Assembly: GCA_024278215.1 (NCBI GenBank)
Contig: JAJRTR010000175.1
Location: 1-22,912, forward strand
Direction of reading: 5' to 3'
DNA: 22,912 bases
Source: a bacterium
Lineage (GTDB): Bacteria > UBP15 > UBA6099 > JAJRTR01
The notes beneath the pieces were generated by a model. It did no database searches and had not been told where the DNA came from. It saw only the letters and a program-made list of their open reading frames with translations. Every line of letters starts with the position of its first letter. The stretch's first letter is position 1. Of the stretch, positions 1 through 7,479 are shown in pieces. The position numbers were made by a program, and so were the translations under genes.

Positions 1-631
1 AACAACGACCACAGGCAAACTCGCGGCGCTTTACAAGAGGCAGGGCCATAATGTAATGCTGGCAGCCTGCGACACGTTCAGAGCAGCGGCGGTCGAGCAA
101 CTCGAAATCTGGTCGGAGCGTGCCGGTGTGCCGATTATAAGGCAAAAAGAGGGCACCGACCCTTCCGCCGTTATGTTCGACGCCGTGCAAGCCGCCCGCG
201 CGCGCAACATCGACGTGCTTCTTGCAGACACCGCCGGCAGGCTTCACACACAGGTCAACCTGATGGAAGAACTGAAGAAAATACGGCGCATCTCGACAGG
301 CAAAGCGCAGGTCGAAAACTTCAGGTCGTGGCTTGTGCTCGACTCGACTATCGGCCAGAACTCCGTCAACCAGGCCCGTCTTTTCAACGAAGCCGTGACC
401 ATCGAGGGGCTCGTCATCACGAAACTCGACGGCACCGCGCGCGGCGGAATCGTTCTTTCGATTATTAATGAATGGAAACTGCCTATCGAATATATAGGAG
501 TCGGCGAACAGGTCGATGATCTCGTAAGATTCGACCAGACCGAATTCGCCAAAGCCATGCTCGGCGAAGGACTCGAAGACTACTGGACGAAAAAAGAGCA
601 GGCGGGCAATCCTGCCCTGCAGCACCGGTAG
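1..631 (+). CDS. ftsY: Signal recognition particle receptor FtsY, C-terminal part (5' end outside window)
   Basis: FtsY is the SRP-receptor GTPase that docks ribosome-SRP complexes at the inner membrane for co-translational protein insertion. The reading frame is open from base 2, so the true start lies upstream. About 209 residues remain. They begin inside the P-loop (TTTTGKLA) and continue with CDTFRAAAVEQL, the G3 motif DTAGR, the G4 motif TKLDGTARGG, and a C-terminal GVGEQVDDL segment typical of FtsY rather than Ffh. There is no Ffh-type methionine-rich M domain after the GTPase, and the protein ends about 20 residues past the GEGLEDYW segment. The membrane-targeting A domain and N domain are not visible. 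It converges on the minus-strand phosphodiesterase gene 58 bases downstream. Confident call. Confidence 0.95.
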   Translation, partial: TTTTGKLAALYKRQGHNVMLAACDTFRAAAVEQLEIWSERAGVPIIRQKEGTDPSAVMFDAVQAARARNIDVLLADTAGRLHTQVNLMEELKKIRRISTGKAQVENFRSWLVLDSTIGQNSVNQARLFNEAVTIEGLVITKLDGTARGGIVLSIINEWKLPIEYIGVGEQVDDLVRFDQTEFAKAMLGEGLEDYWTKKEQAGNPALQHR

Positions 632-636
632 TTCGT

Positions 637-671
637 AACCGCTCAGAAATAAATTTCTCCCCTGAACGGTT
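637..671. terminator. Inverted repeat between convergent ftsY and phosphodiesterase genes
   Basis: The arms AACCGCTCAG (637-646) and CTGAACGGTT (662-671) pair over ten positions with one mismatch. On the minus strand that mismatch becomes a G-U pair. The loop is 15 bases. It lies between two convergent stop codons, where a bidirectional terminator is expected, but neither strand has a good U-tract after the stem. Termination is therefore only inferred. Confidence 0.4.
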
Positions 672-689
672 TATAACTTATTATCCGTA

Positions 690-1568
690 CTACTTCTGAA
701 CCTGCTTTTTCTTATGCTGCTGCTTTTTCTTCATCTTTTTTATTGTCTTCAGAAGCACAATCGGACGGTCGGTCTGTATTGCATCGCAGCCCATCTCGAT
801 CGCGTGCCGCATATATGTTTCCGCATCACCAAACCCGAGTGTATTTGTGAAAATAAGAATGCCGCGCCTGTGCGCTTCCGCTACGACTTCCTTTTTCAGT
901 GTTTGCGCCGAAGTATTAAACGCCTTCACCGTCGGGAACTTCGCGATTATACCGGGTATCTGGTCCACGGAACCCACGCCCGGCATAATCGGCGCGTCCG
1001 CCACCATCTCCGCAAACTTCGCAGCCCTCTCTCCACCCCCCACAACAACCATGTTGTCCGGATAAAAGTCATATCTTTTCAGCAACTCTACCAGCACCGG
1101 GCGCGGCATCTCCTTCTGGTCGAGATACAGCCGGATATGTCCCTGCATCGCCTCGAGCACTTCCTCGAATGTCGGCACGCGCGTACCCTTGAATTTGTCC
1201 CCGAACCGCGACCTGTACCCGGCGTCGAGTTTTTTTATTTCCGCAAGCGTGTAGTCTGAAACCGGCCCCTCTCCGTTCGTTGTCCGGTCGACTTTCGGAT
1301 CGTGCATCAGCACAGGCACACCGTCTTTCGTGTATCTGACATCCATCTCGATATAGTCCATTCCCAGCTCGATCGCCTTCTCTATCGAGGGTATAGTATT
1401 CTCCGGCGCATATTTCGCCGCTCCACGATGGGCAACTTTCATCACATCGAGATTCGGCTTCTTTGTTTCAATCGGCTCTTTTGCCGCAGATTGTGTCGCA
1501 AAGAAAAACAGAAAAATAATTATGGCACCGATATAATAATCCCGATAATATTTTTCCCTTTTAACCAT
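690..1568 (-). CDS. Glycerophosphodiester phosphodiesterase-family protein, membrane-anchored or exported
   Basis: GDPD enzymes hydrolyse glycerophosphodiesters to glycerol-3-phosphate and an alcohol. The 292-residue product starts at an ATG preceded by GGAG with a 7-base spacer. An in-frame TTG 33 bases upstream lacks such a site. Residues 13-29 are a hydrophobic signal/anchor followed by AKE, so the enzyme probably acts outside the cytoplasm. The TIM-barrel active site is visible as HRG (H47), PENT, EMDV (E74, D76) and HD (H89-D90), and the C-terminal strand reads CDAIQTDRP. The last ~20 residues are a lysine/glutamine-rich tail, unusual for the family and perhaps binding phospholipid or cell-wall polymer. 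It lies 104 bases after lemA on the same strand. The substrate cannot be read from sequence. Confidence 0.88.
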   Translation of the reverse strand: MVKREKYYRDYYIGAIIIFLFFFATQSAAKEPIETKKPNLDVMKVAHRGAAKYAPENTIPSIEKAIELGMDYIEMDVRYTKDGVPVLMHDPKVDRTTNGEGPVSDYTLAEIKKLDAGYRSRFGDKFKGTRVPTFEEVLEAMQGHIRLYLDQKEMPRPVLVELLKRYDFYPDNMVVVGGGERAAKFAEMVADAPIMPGVGSVDQIPGIIAKFPTVKAFNTSAQTLKKEVVAEAHRRGILIFTNTLGFGDAETYMRHAIEMGCDAIQTDRPIVLLKTIKKMKKKQQHKKKQVQK

Positions 1569-1672
1569 CCGCCTTCTCCATTGATCGACATAAAGAAACA
1601 AAAACGCAATTCGATTAATCGCGTATCAGAAAACAGACCGTTTCCGGCCCGACCGAGCGACACGAAGCAAAG

Positions 1673-2260
1673 TTACTCCGTGCCGAAGTTGACTTTCGGC
1701 ACTGCTTTTTCCGACTCGGGCACTTCGAAGAATGAGCGCGGCGCGTAGCCGAATATTGAGGCATAGAATGATCCCGGAAATTTCTTTACATACTTATTAT
1801 AGTCCCTGACCATTTCGTTGAAACGCATACGCTCGACGGCAATGCGGTTTTCAGTTCCCGCGAGTTCCGCCTGCAGCGCGATAAACTGCTGGTTGGCCTT
1901 GAGATCCGGGTATCGCTCGACAATCATAAGAAGCCTCGATAGCGCGCCCTCGAGCTGGCCGGACGCCTTCACTTTTTCATCCACTGTTTTCGCACCTGCA
2001 AGCTTCGCACGCGATTCGGCAATGTCTGTGAATATCTCTTTTTCATGTTTAGCGTAGCCTTTTACCGTGTTCACAAGGTTCGGGATCAGGTCGTTGCGGC
2101 GCTTCAACTGGTTTTCCACCTGTGCCCACTGAGCGTCGATGTTCTCGTTGAGTTCGACCATATTGTTCTTAGCCTTGATAAACATGCTGCCCACTATGAC
2201 AACACATAACACGATCACACCGAAACATCCCAGCGCGATTTTCAGTCCGTTATTTTTCAT
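1673..2260 (-). CDS. lemA: LemA family protein
   Basis: The 195-residue protein begins with one transmembrane helix (about residues 7-29), followed by a long helical domain. Conserved LemA signatures are present: RRNDLIPNLV, the YPDLKANQQF block, the TENRIAVER-type helix and a FPGSF...GYAPRSFFE end. Length is normal for the family. The function of LemA proteins is not well defined. They are membrane-anchored helical-bundle proteins often encoded beside TPM-domain proteins, as here, where the TPM gene lies 58 bases upstream on the same strand. The ATG has a GGAGG site 9 bases upstream. The two products probably work together at the envelope, but this rests on gene context. Confidence 0.9.
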   Translation of the reverse strand: MKNNGLKIALGCFGVIVLCVVIVGSMFIKAKNNMVELNENIDAQWAQVENQLKRRNDLIPNLVNTVKGYAKHEKEIFTDIAESRAKLAGAKTVDEKVKASGQLEGALSRLLMIVERYPDLKANQQFIALQAELAGTENRIAVERMRFNEMVRDYNKYVKKFPGSFYASIFGYAPRSFFEVPESEKAVPKVNFGTE

Positions 2261-2318
2261 TTACATGCTCCTCCGGTTTTGTTTTTTATAAATTATGTTT
2301 CAGCGCGCAGTTGCGCGC

Positions 2319-3110
2319 CTACCACCCGCCAGACGCGCCGCCTCCGCCGCTCATGCCGCCTCCGAAACCGCCGAAACCGCCGCCGAAACCGCCGCCTCCG
2401 CCGCCCGACCAGCCTCGCCCACCACCCATGCCACCGCTGAACAGCAACAGCAGGAACAGACTCGGATGCCTGATGAAAAGCCCTATCATAAATATTGTAA
2501 AGATAATCGAAAAGATACGTTTTCCGATGCTCATAGTGCGTGGTTGCGCGGAACCCATACCGCGTTGTGCGCTCTGGTAACCGGAGACCAGGTCCTGTGG
2601 TGTCATTCCATATTCTTTCAGAACTTCGACAACACAGGCCTCCACCCCCGCTCGGATACCTTCGCCCGGTCTGCCGGCCTTGAACAGCGGTGTCATCCGG
2701 TTGTCGATTATAAATTTCGCAGTCGAATCGGGGACCGCCCCTTCGAGTCCGTATCCGACTTCTATCTTGATCTTCCGCTCCTTCATAGCCACGACTATCA
2801 GCAGTCCGTTGTCTTTCTTCGCCGTGCCGACTCCCCATTTCTTGAAAAGCCGCACTGCATACATTTCGATTGTCTCGGGCGCGATGGAATCGACAACGGC
2901 CACCGCCACCTGTGCAGTTGTCTGCCTGTCGAGCTCTGCGAGCAGTTGCTCGAGCTGCGCCTTTGTTCCACGGTCCATCACCCCGGCATAATCGTTGACA
3001 TATCCCCTGAATTGCGGATAGCTCTGCGCCGAGGCATGATTTGAACATGCGAGCGACGCCGCTATGACAAAGAGTATCGGCAGTATTCTGAAAAATTGTG
3101 TTTTTTTCAT
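2319..3110 (-). CDS. TPM-domain (YgcG-type) exported membrane protein with glycine-rich tail
   Basis: The 263-residue product has a signal peptide (about residues 1-28, ending HASA-QS). A TPM domain spans roughly 33-165, recognisable by VNDYAGVMD, a TTAQVAVAVV strand, NGLLIVVA and the VGYGLEGAVPD motif. A hydrophobic segment at about 199-226 follows. The last ~38 residues are almost entirely Gly, with scattered Phe, Ser and Trp. This layout is typical of TPM proteins paired with LemA; proposed roles in photosystem or respiratory-complex maintenance in other organisms do not define one here. The start codon overlaps the stop of the upstream nucleotidyltransferase gene (ATGA, 3107-3110), so the two are probably translationally coupled. 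Confidence 0.87.
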   Translation of the reverse strand: MKKTQFFRILPILFVIAASLACSNHASAQSYPQFRGYVNDYAGVMDRGTKAQLEQLLAELDRQTTAQVAVAVVDSIAPETIEMYAVRLFKKWGVGTAKKDNGLLIVVAMKERKIKIEVGYGLEGAVPDSTAKFIIDNRMTPLFKAGRPGEGIRAGVEACVVEVLKEYGMTPQDLVSGYQSAQRGMGSAQPRTMSIGKRIFSIIFTIFMIGLFIRHPSLFLLLLFSGGMGGGRGWSGGGGGGFGGGFGGFGGGMSGGGGASGGW

Positions 3111-3871
3111 TCGTTCACCACAAAAGCGTCCACAAATTCAGTTAGTTTCTTGAGTTCTTCGATATAGCCGCGAAAAAGTATATCCAGTTCGGCCTTGTTC
3201 ATTTTCACCTTGTCCACCTTCATCTGTTGCAGACGCCTGATGGTAGTAAGCTCGACACCGGCCTCGTTCTGCACCGCTTCTATCAGCGCGACAGCGTCAC
3301 TGACAGGCGTTTTCCCGATAAGGCGCAGAATGTTCCTGAACACAGTAAGGAAGTTGGGCAGAGTCTCCTCGAGAAACGGCTGGAGCCTGTTCCTGCGGGT
3401 ATCCATCTCGAAGTAGGATTGGATCAGCCTGAGCCGTTTGCCGCGAAGGTTCTCCTCGACCTGGTGGCGCAGATTATCGAGCGAAATATCGATGTCGCGC
3501 AGCGGGTCGTCGCCGAAGATAACCACGCTGTGATCGCGCCATTCGAGAAACTCCATCGGGAACACATCTGTCGAGTGCTCCACAAATTCACGGTCGACAA
3601 CCACAGGACGCGACTTGAGTTTTTTGAAATGGCGGTTGAATATGCCGCGCAGTGAAACGAGCAGTTCGATACCCACCTTATCGAAAACCATAAAAATATT
3701 GATATCCGATTTTCCTGGAATAAAGTTGCCGCCCGTCGCGCTTCCGAAGAGCACCGCCGCCTCGAGCCGGCACCCCGAACCTCCGACACCCGACAGCACA
3801 TCTTCAATCAACGCTTTCAGGACCGGCACAAGCTCGTCTCTTATCTTTTCCCTGTTGGCTAATTCCGCCAC
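3107..3871 (-). CDS. Nucleotidyltransferase-fold (pol beta superfamily) protein
   Basis: The 254-residue protein starts at GTG with a GAGGTG site 7 bases upstream. Residues 37-60 carry the pol-beta-type signature GSATGG (G43-S44) followed by SDIN (D56), and a later Asp (D93) lies on a VVVDREF strand. The usual D-x-D pair is D-I-N here, so one metal ligand of the classical motif is replaced; D-I-N is, to my knowledge, seen in some bacterial members of this fold. The C-terminal half is helical and rich in charged residues. It heads the minus-strand group with the TPM gene, overlapping it by 4 bases. The substrate is unknown. It might be a regulatory or toxin-antitoxin-like nucleotidyltransferase, but no HEPN partner is adjacent. 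Confidence 0.7.
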   Translation of the reverse strand: MAELANREKIRDELVPVLKALIEDVLSGVGGSGCRLEAAVLFGSATGGNFIPGKSDINIFMVFDKVGIELLVSLRGIFNRHFKKLKSRPVVVDREFVEHSTDVFPMEFLEWRDHSVVIFGDDPLRDIDISLDNLRHQVEENLRGKRLRLIQSYFEMDTRRNRLQPFLEETLPNFLTVFRNILRLIGKTPVSDAVALIEAVQNEAGVELTTIRRLQQMKVDKVKMNKAELDILFRGYIEELKKLTEFVDAFVVNE

Positions 3872-4048
3872 TGGTCTTCACCTCTTCGTTTCAGTCATGT
3901 CGATCTCATAAGCGCATCGAACAGATCATTTATATATTTGCTCCATAGCAACCGTTCTTCACCTGTTCATCTCATCGCAGCGAGTTGACTCTCTTTACCT
4001 CATTCTAATTAATATCACCGATAATAACAACACGGAGCGCGGACACGA

Positions 4049-4077
4049 TTGAAATGATGTACCGTTGTCCTTAAACT
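4049..4077 (+). promoter_or_regulatory. Sigma70-type promoter for the DUF6485 gene
   Basis: TTGAAA (4049-4054) and TAAACT (4072-4077) are separated by 17 bases, about 35 bases ahead of the small cysteine-rich gene. The start ATG is preceded by a strong GGAGGT site (4098-4103) with an 8-base spacer. The surrounding 240-base divergent intergenic region also contains two nearly identical 13-mers on the plus strand, near 3875 and 3953. Confidence 0.5.
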
Positions 4078-4111
4078 ATAAAACATTCTGAACAAGCGGA
4101 GGTAAGACAAA

Positions 4112-4312
4112 ATGGCCAGACAATGCAGCGTGGAAAAGAACAAACAGAGATGTTCCTGCACCTACACAGCGTGCGACAAGACCGGCATCTGCTGCGAATG
4201 TATCGTTTACCACAAAAACAGGGGCGAGCTTCCCGGCTGTCTTTTCCCCCCCGAGGCGGAAAGAACTTACGACCGCTCGATCGCCCACTTCGTGAGGCTC
4301 CACTCGAAGTAG
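4112..4312 (+). CDS. Small cysteine-rich protein, DUF6485-type
   Basis: The 66-residue product is soluble with six cysteines, arranged C5, C14, C16, C21, C27-C28, C30 and C43 in the pattern CSC...CDK.G.CCECI...LPGC. This matches my recollection of the DUF6485 family of small proteins from anaerobes, whose function is unknown. The cysteine layout suggests a small metal (Zn or Fe-S) site. It is a genuine gene: promoter and Shine-Dalgarno site are both strong, and it stands alone on the plus strand. It converges on the LUD-domain gene. Cysteine numbering is approximate within one or two positions. Confidence 0.75.
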   Translation: MARQCSVEKNKQRCSCTYTACDKTGICCECIVYHKNRGELPGCLFPPEAERTYDRSIAHFVRLHSK

Positions 4313-4349
4313 TTTTACAGGGTGTTTTTTGCTATCGTTTTTACGGCTT

Positions 4350-4368
4350 ACCCTGTTTTGTGCAGGGT
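4350..4368. terminator. Hairpin between convergent DUF6485 and LUD genes
   Basis: ACCCTG (4350-4355) and CAGGGT (4363-4368) form a perfect 6-bp stem with a 7-base loop. A third copy, ACAGGGT (4317-4323), can pair instead with ACCCTGT (4350-4356), which is followed by TTT. The two stems are mutually exclusive. The position between convergent stops suggests termination for one or both genes, but U-tracts are short. Confidence 0.4.
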
Positions 4369-4374
4369 ATTCGC

Positions 4375-5022
4375 TCAAAACCCCATGTCTTCGCCGACAA
4401 GTATTACGGATATTCTTTCCGCTACCGCGTTGGCTTCGATTATCGTCAACTGGTTGCATATACGTGTCGGAGGCAGGCAGTTATCCTCGTCGCAGATACC
4501 TGTGTTCGAGCAGGGTGTGTCCACACCGAAACGGATACTGTTGAGCGGAGCGGCAATGGTTTTTATTCTCTTTATCCCGGCTTCTACCGTCGGCACAAGC
4601 TTATTCATCCCCACCATTAGAATGACCTTCTCCGGTCCGAAGATAATGGACGACACACGGTTTCCGAGACCGTCCTCATTCACGAGTTTGCCATCGTGCG
4701 TGACAGCGTTCGAGCTTGCGATGAACACATCGGCCGTGAGGCCGCGCTTTCGCATCTTGAATATTTCTGCCGATGGAATGCCCTCTTTGTACCTGTCCAG
4801 AAGCTCGATGTCCAGATTCCGCAGCGCGTCGACAAGCCCGGATTCGACAATTGTCGTCGAGCCGCCAAGTCCAACTACCGACCCCTTCGGGATCATCTTG
4901 CAAATCGTTGTTATCGCCACATATTTATCTTTGCAGTAGATCCCCTCGATGTTCCTGCGCCTGAGATTTTTTATTACAGTCCGTGCCTGTTTTTTATAGA
5001 TTTCCTTTTTGGGATCAGCCAT
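4375..5022 (-). CDS. LUD-domain (LutC/YkgG-like) protein
   Basis: The 215-residue product belongs to the LUD fold family, which includes LutC of lactate utilisation and many stand-alone members in anaerobes. Visible signatures are VGLGGSTT near residue 50, SSNAVTHDGKLVNEDG-type strands, a GPEKVI..VGMNKLV segment and a C-terminal four-cysteine motif (PC..TGIC....C......C). ATG at 5022 is chosen because GGGAG lies 7 bases upstream and a promoter -10 box (5062-5067) sits between it and the more distant in-frame start at 5073. No lutA or lutB neighbour is present, so lactate oxidation cannot be inferred; the stand-alone family is unassigned. Confidence 0.82.
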   Translation of the reverse strand: MADPKKEIYKKQARTVIKNLRRRNIEGIYCKDKYVAITTICKMIPKGSVVGLGGSTTIVESGLVDALRNLDIELLDRYKEGIPSAEIFKMRKRGLTADVFIASSNAVTHDGKLVNEDGLGNRVSSIIFGPEKVILMVGMNKLVPTVEAGIKRIKTIAAPLNSIRFGVDTPCSNTGICDEDNCLPPTRICNQLTIIEANAVAERISVILVGEDMGF

Positions 5023-5061
5023 TTTTTCCGCTCCCTTCGATGAATAGTTTTTCGTGAAACC

Positions 5062-5090
5062 ATTGTACAGCAAACCGCCGTATTAGTCGA
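5062..5090 (-). promoter_or_regulatory. Promoter for the LUD-domain gene
   Basis: On the minus strand TCGACT (-35, 5085-5090) is followed after 17 bases by TACAAT (-10, 5062-5067). Transcription would start near 5055, leaving about 33 bases of leader before the ATG at 5022. The -35 matches consensus at four of six positions. Confidence 0.5.
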
Positions 5091-5184
5091 TTGTTGCGAG
5101 GATGATTTCGCGCCGACAACGCAGCGATGGACAATTGCAGCCTACCGCGGCAGAATCAGAATGTTTCAACCGGTTCGATTACAA

Positions 5185-6276
5185 TCAGAAATCATTGAAA
5201 AGACCTTTGATAAGCGAGAATCTTGAGAATGGCGAGATGAGCCATAGTCGCTGTTTGTCGTCCTGCACGAGCAGCAATGTGCCGTCAGGCGACCACTCGA
5301 TGGAGTTTCCGTTGACGGCGATTCTCCATCTTTTTTGTGTCGAAAGCCGGAAAACCCATATCTCGACGTTGTCGACGACGAATGCTATCATGTCGCCGGT
5401 CGGCGACCAGGCGGGTTTGTCTCCTTCCGGCGACACGCTGATTATTGTGCCGTCGTCGTGTTTGATCCAGATACCGGACTTTTCGTTGTTGGAGAAGACG
5501 ATGGCTTTGCAGTCGGGCGACCATGATGCGGTTTCGACATCGGTCGCGATTTCTTTTCTCGCTTCACGCAGCGCGTCGAAGGTCCAGAGTATGTGATCGG
5601 ACGATATGTATAGCAGCAGCGATTTGCCGTTCGCACAATAGGCTTTATGGGGCGAACTGGTGCTGATGAGTTTTTTTTCTTTATACAGATCGTCTATTCT
5701 TGCTGCATGATCGTTTTGGGGGGTTGGTTCGTTGTTTTCAGGTTTATACAGCAGGTCTTGAAGATAGCTGTTTATCTCTTGTGTTACGGAGGGGGAGAAG
5801 CCCGAGACGGATTCTACCACTTTTCCGTCGGGTGCGATAATAAAAAAAGTCGGCATCTGCTTGATTCCGAAACGGTTGGAAAGCGCCAGGTCGACATCGA
5901 GGAGAACTCTGAACGGCGATTGTTTTGTTTTCAGGTAGCTGCTTACGGATTCGTCGCCCGGGTCGACATTGACCCCGAGTATCTGGAACGATTTGTTCCG
6001 GGCATATTTTGCCTGTACCCGGTCGAGAAATGTGAAAAGGTCGTCGGAGGATTCACTGTAGATGGAGAAAAAAGCGAATAGCGAATATTTGCCTTGCAGT
6101 TCGGTGGAGTCGAAGACCGCCCCGCCCGAATCTTTCACGGCAGGGAGAGTTGTCAGGATATGTCCTTTATTGATAACGGCTTTTGCGCCTGTGCAGAAGA
6201 GGAGCAGGCATAATAATATGCCGAAACATCGTGCTGCGAATCCGCGGTAGCGAAAAATATGGTCGAACGTTGTCAC
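5185..6276 (-). CDS. Exported redoxin-fold protein fused to TolB-like beta-propeller repeats; CxxC replaced by SxxS
   Basis: The 363-residue product starts at GTG with GAGG 9 bases upstream, inside the end of the preceding gene. Residues 16-33 form a signal peptide or anchor. Residues 38-175 have a TlpA/AhpC-TSA-like thioredoxin fold: LQGKYSLFAFFS, a VNVDPGDE loop and a MPTFFIIAPDG strand carrying the cis-proline. Where TlpA proteins have WCxxC, this one has YSESS (S74, S77), so both redox cysteines are absent. Residues ~210-355 contain three PD40/TolB-like blades (ASWSPD, PAWSPTGD, IEWSPDG). A thiol oxidoreductase role is therefore unlikely; a scaffold or ligand-binding role outside the cytoplasm is more plausible. 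It follows a tiny membrane-protein gene by 4 bases. Confidence 0.75.
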   Translation of the reverse strand: MTTFDHIFRYRGFAARCFGILLCLLLFCTGAKAVINKGHILTTLPAVKDSGGAVFDSTELQGKYSLFAFFSIYSESSDDLFTFLDRVQAKYARNKSFQILGVNVDPGDESVSSYLKTKQSPFRVLLDVDLALSNRFGIKQMPTFFIIAPDGKVVESVSGFSPSVTQEINSYLQDLLYKPENNEPTPQNDHAARIDDLYKEKKLISTSSPHKAYCANGKSLLLYISSDHILWTFDALREARKEIATDVETASWSPDCKAIVFSNNEKSGIWIKHDDGTIISVSPEGDKPAWSPTGDMIAFVVDNVEIWVFRLSTQKRWRIAVNGNSIEWSPDGTLLLVQDDKQRLWLISPFSRFSLIKGLFNDF

Positions 6277-6280
6277 GGTG

Positions 6281-6490
6281 TCAGGCCTCGTAACCCAGAA
6301 ACACGAGACCCGCGATCCAGATGCCGATCATCACGAACATCAGGACGAACCAGCCGAGCGCTTTGCTGAATCGCGGCTCGCCGGTGCTTCTGAATCCGCG
6401 AAAAATAAACATGGCGGTGGATCCGAGCCAGCCGAAAAGCCCAATGTACATAACAGCCAGCGCTATATGGTTCAAATGATCATAAGTCAT
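6281..6490 (-). CDS. 69-residue two-helix membrane protein, unrecognised
   Basis: I do not recognise the family. The ATG at 6490 has AAAGGTGG 8 bases upstream; a GTG 12 bases earlier lacks spacing for this site. Two hydrophobic segments are visible, about residues 10-32 and 46-66, joined by a basic loop (RGFRSTGEPRFSKA), which suggests a hairpin with the loop in the cytoplasm. The stop lies 4 bases from the start of the redoxin/propeller gene, with that gene's ribosome-binding site inside this reading frame, so the two are probably coupled and may form a membrane-anchored pair. It follows hisG by 85 bases, perhaps in the same transcript. Confidence 0.65.
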   Translation of the reverse strand: MTYDHLNHIALAVMYIGLFGWLGSTAMFIFRGFRSTGEPRFSKALGWFVLMFVMIGIWIAGLVFLGYEA

Positions 6491-6509
6491 GGGGCGCACC
6501 ACCTTTTGT

Positions 6510-6523
6510 CCGGCAATGGCCGG
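6510..6523. other. Perfect GC-rich hairpin between hisG and the small membrane protein gene
   Basis: CCGGC and GCCGG flank a 4-base loop, 20 bases ahead of the ATG at 6490. No U-tract follows on the minus strand. It may stabilise or process the mRNA between hisG and the downstream pair, or partly terminate transcription. Function is not shown. Confidence 0.4.
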
Positions 6524-6575
6524 CGCTGTTTCGGTTTGTCAACATATTATGACGCGCGGCGAACAGTCTCCGGGG

Positions 6576-7457
6576 TCAGTTGATTACCTTGGTCAGTTTG
6601 TATTCAATAATATCACAAGCGCCCGCCTGCTTCAAACGCGGTATCAGGTTGCGCACGGACTTGTCCTCAACGACAACTTCGATAGCGAGCCATTCACCGT
6701 TGCTGAGCGGAGACACGGTGGGGTTCTTCATCGAGGGCAGGACCCTTATGACATCATCGAAGGCGTCTTTAGGCAGATTCATTTTCAAGCCGACCAGCGT
6801 CTCGGCGGCCAGTGCGCCCTGGAGCAGCAGGTCGAGGTCTCTGATCTTCTGTTTTTTCCACGGGTCTTTCCACGCCTGGTGGTTGGCGATGAATTTTGTG
6901 TTGGTGGAAAGAATGGTGTCCACTATACGCAACTTGTTGGCCCTGAGCGAGCTGCCGGTTTCCGTCACATCCACAATGGCGTCCACCAGGTCGGGTGTCT
7001 TGACTTCCGTCGCGCCCCACGAGAACTCGATGTCGCAATTGACACCCTGCTTTTTGAAATACTTTTTCGTCACCTTCAGCAGTTCGGTCGCCACCCGCTT
7101 GCCCTCAAGGTCGGCCGGCTTTTTTATCGGGGAGTTCTCCGGCACTGCGAGTACCCACCTGACTTTGCCTGTTCCGGTTTTGGCGTAGACGAGGTCGGAG
7201 ACGGTCTTGACTTTCGCGCCGTTTTCCATGATCCAGTCAAGCCCGGTAAGGCCCGCGTCGATAGCGCCTGCCTCGACATAGCGGGCTATCTCCTGCGCGC
7301 GAATCATCATTCCTTCGATCTCGGGGTCGTCGATTAAAGGTTTGTACGACCTGCTGTGCAGGATAATATTGAAACCGGCTTTTTTGAACAGCTTGAAAGT
7401 CGATTCCTGGAGGCTGCCCTTGGGCAACCCGATTTTCAGTATATTCTTTTTCGCCAT
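6576..7457 (-). CDS. hisG: ATP phosphoribosyltransferase, long form (HisG_L)
   Basis: HisG catalyses the first step of histidine synthesis, joining ATP and PRPP to give phosphoribosyl-ATP. The 293-residue length is that of the long, hexameric type with its own regulatory domain, so no HisZ is needed. Catalytic-domain motifs include GLPKGSLQ at the start, DAGLTGLDW, the PRPP-loop region [12 protein letters not shown], and a STNTKFIAN strand. The last ~75 residues (from about VGLKMNLP) form the ACT-like histidine-binding domain. ATG is preceded by GGGAG with an 8-base spacer. It lies 22 bases after murI. No other his gene is in the window, so histidine genes are scattered in this organism. Confidence 0.95.
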   Translation of the reverse strand: MAKKNILKIGLPKGSLQESTFKLFKKAGFNIILHSRSYKPLIDDPEIEGMMIRAQEIARYVEAGAIDAGLTGLDWIMENGAKVKTVSDLVYAKTGTGKVRWVLAVPENSPIKKPADLEGKRVATELLKVTKKYFKKQGVNCDIEFSWGATEVKTPDLVDAIVDVTETGSSLRANKLRIVDTILSTNTKFIANHQAWKDPWKKQKIRDLDLLLQGALAAETLVGLKMNLPKDAFDDVIRVLPSMKNPTVSPLSNGEWLAIEVVVEDKSVRNLIPRLKQAGACDIIEYKLTKVIN

Positions 7458-7479
7458 CTATTGTTCTCCCTGTGAAAAA

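Noticed and set aside
2295-3044. Long open frame with proline/alanine-rich product opposite the TPM gene
   Set aside because: It is the complement of the glycine-rich tail and TPM domain; the minus-strand protein has a signal peptide, family motifs and a coupled start.
5023-5073. Longer start for the LUD gene at 5073
   Set aside because: It lies upstream of the -10 box at 5062-5067, and ATG 5022 has a better ribosome-binding site.
6537-6542. Perfect TTGACA on the minus strand after hisG
   Set aside because: No -10 element lies 16-18 bases downstream; the bases there are CCATTG.
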